DNA of 64,000 nucleotides from Pedobacter miscanthi (GTDB taxonomy: Bacteria; Bacteroidota; Bacteroidia; Sphingobacteriales; Sphingobacteriaceae). Position numbers and translations under genes: made by a program. Position 1 is the stretch's first letter, and each line of letters opens with the position of its first letter. Shown here in pieces: positions 60,020 to 64,000 of this stretch. The notes under the pieces were generated by a model. That model was not told where the DNA came from, ran no database searches, and was given only the letters and a program-made list of their open reading frames with translations. The stretch lies in assembly GCF_003315595.1 (NCBI RefSeq), contig NZ_QNQU01000021.1, positions 48,767 to 112,766 on the forward strand. Reading direction: 5' to 3'.

Positions 60020-60941
60020 CATAATTTTACTTGGGGCTAATGGCTTTATTGGAAGAAATCTGTCGCAACATTTCGACAGCTTAAATCATCAATTTAACTT
60101 GTTTAAATTTAAACGGAATAGCTTGCCTGGAAATGATCATTATACTTATAATCAGGAATCGTTAAATGAGCTTGCCAGCGGAATCGGGAATGAAACAAAA
60201 ACGGTTATCATAAATGCAGCTTATGATTCATCAAACGTCTTTAATAATAAGAAATTAATCGATTTTATAGAACTCGCGTGTAAAACAATAAAAGTTTCAT
60301 CCGTTGTTCATTTAAGCTCGATATCAGTATATGACGGATTTGATCAATTAGTATTATCTCCCAATTTTTCAGACACTAAGCCCGTATCGCTTTATGGTAA
60401 GATTAAGTTAAACCTAGAGAAACTTCTCATTCATAAACTTAATGGTCAAAATGTAAATATTTGGAGATTACCTAACATAATTGGCGAGGGATCTTCTTGG
60501 ACTAACTATTTTGAAAAATTAGCCAATGCCCAAAAACTCTTTTTACCAAAAGCCGGAACTAATCATTCTATGTTTCTGAAAATTAGTGATTTTTGCGAAA
60601 TTGTATCCAGCTATGTCAATCAAGATACCTACAGTTCCACAACAAGTAATCTTGTAGAAGCAACAGAGATTGTACTATGGAAGGAAATGTTTATGCAATA
60701 TGGTTTTAAAGGAGATATTAATCACAGTAATACCAATAGGTTTGCAAACAGTTGGAAGAAAGATCTTATATTAAAGGTTCTCTCGAGCGACTTTTTTATT
60801 TATCTTTTAGTCAACTCAAAATATTTTAACTCCTTAATCTACAGTAGATTAATTGGGGGTGCAAAAGCGTCATCTACTGTTGTAAATGAATATTATAGCG
60901 AGAATACGGCGCGATTGATTCAATCTGTTGATTTTCAGTAA
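60003..60941 (+). CDS. SDR-type epimerase/dehydratase-like protein
   Basis: This 312-residue protein has GANGFIGRNLSQHF (about 11-24), HLSSISVYDGF (a position equivalent to the catalytic Ser) and LYGKIKLNLEKLL (Tyr-x-x-x-Lys). The C-terminal 60 residues differ from standard epimerases and contain a hydrophobic patch. It overlaps the GMC gene, so the two probably act in one conversion of a nucleotide sugar or lipid-linked sugar (inference). Confidence 0.75.
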   Translation: MEKRTNIILLGANGFIGRNLSQHFDSLNHQFNLFKFKRNSLPGNDHYTYNQESLNELASGIGNETKTVIINAAYDSSNVFNNKKLIDFIELACKTIKVSSVVHLSSISVYDGFDQLVLSPNFSDTKPVSLYGKIKLNLEKLLIHKLNGQNVNIWRLPNIIGEGSSWTNYFEKLANAQKLFLPKAGTNHSMFLKISDFCEIVSSYVNQDTYSSTTSNLVEATEIVLWKEMFMQYGFKGDINHSNTNRFANSWKKDLILKVLSSDFFIYLLVNSKYFNSLIYSRLIGGAKASSTVVNEYYSENTARLIQSVDFQ

Positions 60942-60942
60942 G

Positions 60943-61755
60943 ATGAGTAAGTATAGTGTCCTAATGTCTGTTTATTTTAAAGAGACAAAAGAAAATCTGG
61001 ATATTTCTTTACGAAGTATTTTAGAACAGACTTATTTGCCATCAGAAATTATAATCATGAAAGATGGTCCTATTCCGACTGATGTTGAACTATTACTTGA
61101 AAAGTACGTTGCCGATCACAACATTATAAAGATAATAGATTTGAAAGAAAATGTCGGCCTGGGAAGAGCACTAAATATAGGTTTAACCTATTGTAGCTAT
61201 GATCTGGTTGGCAGAATGGACTCCGATGATATAGCATTTCCAAACAGATTTGAGCAACAGGTGGAATTCATGGATAAAAATTTAGATGTTTCTGTTCTTG
61301 GAGCACTTGCAATTGAATTTAATAAAATTCCTGGTGATCTCAACAGACATCGTAAATTACCAATGGATTATAATGAAGTTTTAAACTTTGCAAAGTTTAG
61401 AAACCCCCTAAATCATCCCACTGTTATCTTTAGAAAAGCAGCTGTTATAAAAGTTGGTTCATACTTGGATATGCCATTATTCGAAGACTATTATCTTTGG
61501 ATACGCCTTCTCAATGAGAAATTTAAGATAGTTAATCTAAATATCCCTTTGCTTCATTTTCGTATCGGTAACGATATGGTAGGTCGAAGACACGGTGTTG
61601 ATTATATGAAAAAAGAAATAGCTTTTTTAAGGGCAAGCAAATCACACGGGTTCATTACCCCTGTTCAATATATGATATCGATTGCAATGAAAGCGCCTTT
61701 TAGGATTATTCCGAAAACTTTACTTGAATTTATTTACAAAGCCTTTTTAAGATGA
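60943..61755 (+). CDS. GT2-family glycosyltransferase
   Basis: ATG at 60943 is preferred over a TTG at 60928, which would overlap the upstream gene. The 270-residue protein shows the GT-A pattern YSVLMSVYFKETKENLDISLRSIL and the DXD motif RMDSDDIAFPNRF (about 89-101), with PLFEDYYLWIRLL as the acceptor region. It adds a sugar from a nucleotide donor. Its stop overlaps the next start by four bases. Confidence 0.9.
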   Translation: MSKYSVLMSVYFKETKENLDISLRSILEQTYLPSEIIIMKDGPIPTDVELLLEKYVADHNIIKIIDLKENVGLGRALNIGLTYCSYDLVGRMDSDDIAFPNRFEQQVEFMDKNLDVSVLGALAIEFNKIPGDLNRHRKLPMDYNEVLNFAKFRNPLNHPTVIFRKAAVIKVGSYLDMPLFEDYYLWIRLLNEKFKIVNLNIPLLHFRIGNDMVGRRHGVDYMKKEIAFLRASKSHGFITPVQYMISIAMKAPFRIIPKTLLEFIYKAFLR

Positions 61756-62654
61756 AGACATTACTAACTGGCTCGACTGGATTCCTAGGTAAAAATATTC
61801 TTGCCCATCTTGTTGATCAAAATTATCAAGTTACAACTATTGGAAGAAATGAATCAAATGATATTGACTTTGATTTTTCAGCTAATACTGTATTGAATAT
61901 AACCGGATCTTACGATTTAATAATTCATTCCGCTGGAAAGGCACATTCTGTTCCTAAAACAGAGGCGGATAAAGATGAGTTCTATAAGGTTAATGTTGAT
62001 GGAACTAAACTTTTTTTAGATTCACTGGCTTCGTTAGAGACCAAGCTCAAATTTTTTATTTTTATTAGCAGTGTAGCTGTGTATGGACTTGATACGGGAA
62101 TTAATATTGATGAAGATTTTCCTCTTATCGCAAAAGACCCATATGGTAAAAGTAAAGTGGCTGCAGAAAAAATGATAATCAATTGGTGCAGTCAGAATAA
62201 TGTCCTTCTTACAATATTGCGTTTACCGCTTTTGGTAGGGCATGGTGCCCCAGGAAATTTGGGTACAATGGTTAAAGGTATTAAAGGTGGCTATTATTTT
62301 AATGTGGCAGGAGGAAAGGCTAAAAAAAGCATGGTTTTAGTTTCTGATGTGGTAAAATTATTGCCTGTTGTAGCAAAAATCGGAGGAACCTATAATCTAA
62401 CGGATGGTTGTCATCCTTCATTTAAAGAACTCTCATTTTCAGTAGCCACGCTTCTAAATAAATCCAATCCATTAAGTATTCCTTTATGGATAGCACAAAT
62501 GATGGCTCTTGTAGGTGATTTGTTCGGTAATAATATGCCTATAAATAGCAATAAATTAAATAAAATCATTAGCGATCTTACCTTTAATGATAACAATGCA
62601 AGGGATTTATTAAACTGGGATCCCGAAAAAGTATTAAAACACTTAGAAATATAA
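61752..62654 (+). CDS. NAD-dependent nucleotide-sugar reductase/epimerase (WbpV-like)
   Basis: The 300-residue SDR has TGSTGFLGKNILAHL (6-20), FISSVAVYG and DPYGKSKVAAEKMI (Tyr-x-x-x-Lys). The LRLPLLVGHGAPGNLGTMVKGIKGGYYFNVAGG segment is typical of SDRs encoded next to WecA-family transferases, such as WbpV, which helps make UDP-QuiNAc. A gap of 170 bases with a terminator follows before the WecA-like gene. Product assignment is inference. Confidence 0.78.
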   Translation: MKTLLTGSTGFLGKNILAHLVDQNYQVTTIGRNESNDIDFDFSANTVLNITGSYDLIIHSAGKAHSVPKTEADKDEFYKVNVDGTKLFLDSLASLETKLKFFIFISSVAVYGLDTGINIDEDFPLIAKDPYGKSKVAAEKMIINWCSQNNVLLTILRLPLLVGHGAPGNLGTMVKGIKGGYYFNVAGGKAKKSMVLVSDVVKLLPVVAKIGGTYNLTDGCHPSFKELSFSVATLLNKSNPLSIPLWIAQMMALVGDLFGNNMPINSNKLNKIISDLTFNDNNARDLLNWDPEKVLKHLEI

Positions 62655-62750
62655 CATATCGCAAAATATTTTTCATTTAAATTAAATAAGATTAAACAAG
62701 TTTGATGTAATAGATAAAAACTTTTGTAAGTTACTATAGTTCATTTGATA

Positions 62751-62786
62751 AAAAAGCAGACTCTATTCCAGGTCTGCTTTTCTTTG
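62751..62786 (+). terminator. Rho-independent terminator-like hairpin
   Basis: AAAAGCAGAC (62752-62761) pairs with GTCTGCTTTT (62772-62781) around TCTATTCCAG, followed by CTTTG. The stem is strong but the T run is short. It closes the variable cassette and lies 35 bases before the next start codon, with a possible -7 element TATCTTCG at 62802-62809. Confidence 0.7.
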
Positions 62787-62824
62787 TTACTACTAATTTC
62801 TTATCTTCGCCAAAATAAAGATTT

Positions 62825-63802
62825 ATGACAGCAATTTTTGCCCTAATTACTTTAATCGGCCTTTTTATTATTGAATTAGTTTATTTCAGAATTGCTGATC
62901 GTTTCAATATCATTGATAAACCCAATCACAGAAGTTCCCATACTATGGTAACTATTCGTGGAGGAGGAATTGTCTTTACATTAGCGGGATTAATTTTCTT
63001 TTTCATTTTTAAATTTCAATACCCATATTTCATTTTGGGTTTATTCTTAATCACACTGATCAGTTTTTTGGATGATATTTTTACTTTGAACAATAAGGTC
63101 AGGCTCAGTATCCATCTTTTATCTGTTCTATTGATGTTTTACCAATGGCAGCTTTTTAGTTTAAACTGGTATTGGATTCCCATCGCGTTGATTTTTGTGA
63201 TTGGAACAATTAATGCCTACAACTTTATGGACGGTATAAACGGAATTACAGGCGGTTACAGCCTACTGGCAATAACAACATTATATTATATCAACGAAAA
63301 GATTATCCTATTTACTTCATCCGATTTGTTGATTGTAATTGGACTTTCGTTACTCGTTTTCAATTTTTTCAATTTCCGTAGAAAAGCCAAATGTTTTGCT
63401 GGTGATGTAGGTAGTGTAAGTATTGCATTTATCATTGTGTTTTTGATTGGACAGTTGATCCTTAAAACAAATAACTTCAATTATATCTTATTATTAATGT
63501 TTTATGGACTGGACGCTGTAACTACGATTATATTCCGCGTAATCAGAAAAGAGAATATTTTCGAAGCACACAGAAGCCATTTTTATCAATTTCTTTCCAA
63601 TGAGAAAAAATGGCCACATTTAGTTGTGGTAACCATTTACATCCTAATCCAATTGATTATAAATTCACTTATCGTTATTTTTATAGGTAGCAACCTCGTA
63701 TCGGCATTATTTTTGATCTTAGTGTCAGGAATTTTATTCCTGATCATTCGTTTTCAAATGGAAGGAAGTAATAGACTGCTAAAATTGAAAAATAATGACT
63801 GA
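62825..63802 (+). CDS. MraY/WecA-family phospho-sugar transferase
   Basis: The 325-residue membrane protein has ten or so helices and the family's cytoplasmic motifs in order: DKPNHRSSH and RGGGIVF, FLDDIFTLNNKVRLSIHL (DD motif), YNFMDGINGITGG (NxxNxxDG), CFAGDVGSV and HRSHFYQ. It is a WecA/WbpL/TagO-type enzyme that moves a HexNAc-1-phosphate onto undecaprenyl phosphate, the first step for the repeat unit. It is preceded by the WbpV-like gene, a pairing known for QuiNAc- or FucNAc-initiated O-antigens. Confidence 0.92.
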   Translation: MTAIFALITLIGLFIIELVYFRIADRFNIIDKPNHRSSHTMVTIRGGGIVFTLAGLIFFFIFKFQYPYFILGLFLITLISFLDDIFTLNNKVRLSIHLLSVLLMFYQWQLFSLNWYWIPIALIFVIGTINAYNFMDGINGITGGYSLLAITTLYYINEKIILFTSSDLLIVIGLSLLVFNFFNFRRKAKCFAGDVGSVSIAFIIVFLIGQLILKTNNFNYILLLMFYGLDAVTTIIFRVIRKENIFEAHRSHFYQFLSNEKKWPHLVVVTIYILIQLIINSLIVIFIGSNLVSALFLILVSGILFLIIRFQMEGSNRLLKLKNND

Positions 63803-64000
63803 TTGGATAATCTATGGTGGCGGAGGCCATGCTAGGGTAATTGCAGATGCGATTAAATTAAGTAATCACAGATTGATTGCTTATTTTGATGATAACAAGG
63901 ATGTTGTATCCATTAACGAATTTCCTGTTTTTCCCTATCACGAAAATATCGAGAAACAGGCAAAAGTAATTATTGGGATTGGCAACAATGAGATAAGGAG
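63795..64000 (+). CDS. PglD-like acetyltransferase, N-terminal part (cut by window end)
   Basis: ATG at 63795 overlaps the WecA-like stop by eight bases. The visible 68 residues have the N-terminal Rossmann-like motif YGGGGHARVIADAIKLS and AYFDDNK typical of PglD/NeuD sialic-acid or bacillosamine-type acetyltransferases; the hexapeptide domain would follow beyond 64000. It suggests N-acetylation of a 4-amino sugar, with an aminotransferase probably next. Confidence 0.75.
   Translation, partial: MTDWIIYGGGGHARVIADAIKLSNHRLIAYFDDNKDVVSINEFPVFPYHENIEKQAKVIIGIGNNEIR

Noticed and set aside
60928..60942. TTG start for the GT2 gene giving five extra residues
   Set aside because: The ATG at 60943 follows the upstream stop directly and gives the normal GT2 N-terminus.

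Overview
The window looks like a chromosomal segment of a Bacteroidota species, most likely a Pedobacter-like member of the Sphingobacteriaceae. The grounds are Bacteroidota-type promoters (TTG, about 18-20 bases, TAnnTTTG), several protein families largely confined to that phylum (DUF2480, DUF3108, DUF3109, DUF4476, DUF6427-like), a Wza/Wzc/CpsB export set of the Bacteroidota type, and moderate-to-low GC with many short intergenic repeats. Assignment to genus is an inference. No rRNA, tRNA, CRISPR array, phage or transposase gene was seen.

Layout. (1) 1-2.9 kb, minus strand: the end of a glycan locus (flippase and two methyltransferases). (2) 2.9-6 kb, minus: small housekeeping or orphan genes, including a lipoprotein with three copies of a His/Cys motif, a DinB protein, a DUF4476 protein and a YjjG-like nucleotidase. 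(3) 6.5-17.2 kb, minus: a tightly packed eight-gene operon that is the most striking content of the window. Read 5' to 3' it encodes a lipoprotein with a possible vWA-like fold, a three-helix membrane protein, a tubulin/FtsZ-like protein, a 1302-residue Hsp70/actin-like ATPase with a large unknown N-terminal domain and a Trp-Gly linker, a second degenerate actin/Hsp70-like protein with a proline-rich tail, two TerD-family proteins, and a membrane-anchored OmpA-domain protein. Its upstream region holds three copies of a hairpin-forming repeat. (4) 17.9-22.5 kb, minus: an SRPBCC protein, a TIGR01777 epimerase, a DCC-domain membrane protein, a GbsR/MarR regulator with a possibly leaderless promoter, and an alginate-lyase-like enzyme. 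(5) 22.6-37.4 kb, plus: YfhO-like membrane protein, an LpxH-like phosphoesterase, a MurG-like glycosyltransferase, a DUF6427-like membrane protein, type III pantothenate kinase, an outer-membrane protein, LptC, a PpiD-like chaperone and three DUF genes. The intergenic gaps at 25.2-26.1 and 28.1-29.3 kb are packed with dispersed repeats, including a 433-bp MITE-like element with 27-bp terminal inverted repeats and a decayed second copy at 6.1 kb. (6) 37.6-64 kb, plus: a large capsule/O-antigen locus. It starts with rfbBCDA (dTDP-rhamnose), a UDP-HexNAc dehydrogenase and GDP-mannose 4,6-dehydratase, continues with CpsB-like phosphatase, Wza and Wzc, and then a visibly AT-rich strain-variable-type cassette (48-62.7 kb) with sugar 3,4-ketoisomerases, ATP-grasp, HAD, acetyltransferase, aminotransferase, Wzx, a Wzy-like polymerase, glycosyltransferases, a GMC oxidoreductase and epimerases. 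It ends with a WecA-family initiating transferase and the start of a PglD-like acetyltransferase cut by the window edge.

How the parts work together. The glycan locus has the usual parts of a Wzy-dependent pathway: nucleotide-sugar supply, initiating transferase, assembly glycosyltransferases, flippase, polymerase and Wza/Wzc/phosphatase export control. The tubulin/actin/TerD operon has the architecture of a filament- or scaffold-forming envelope-linked machine: two nucleotide-binding cytoskeletal-type folds, Ca2+-binding TerD domains and two envelope anchors. Its role cannot be read from sequence.
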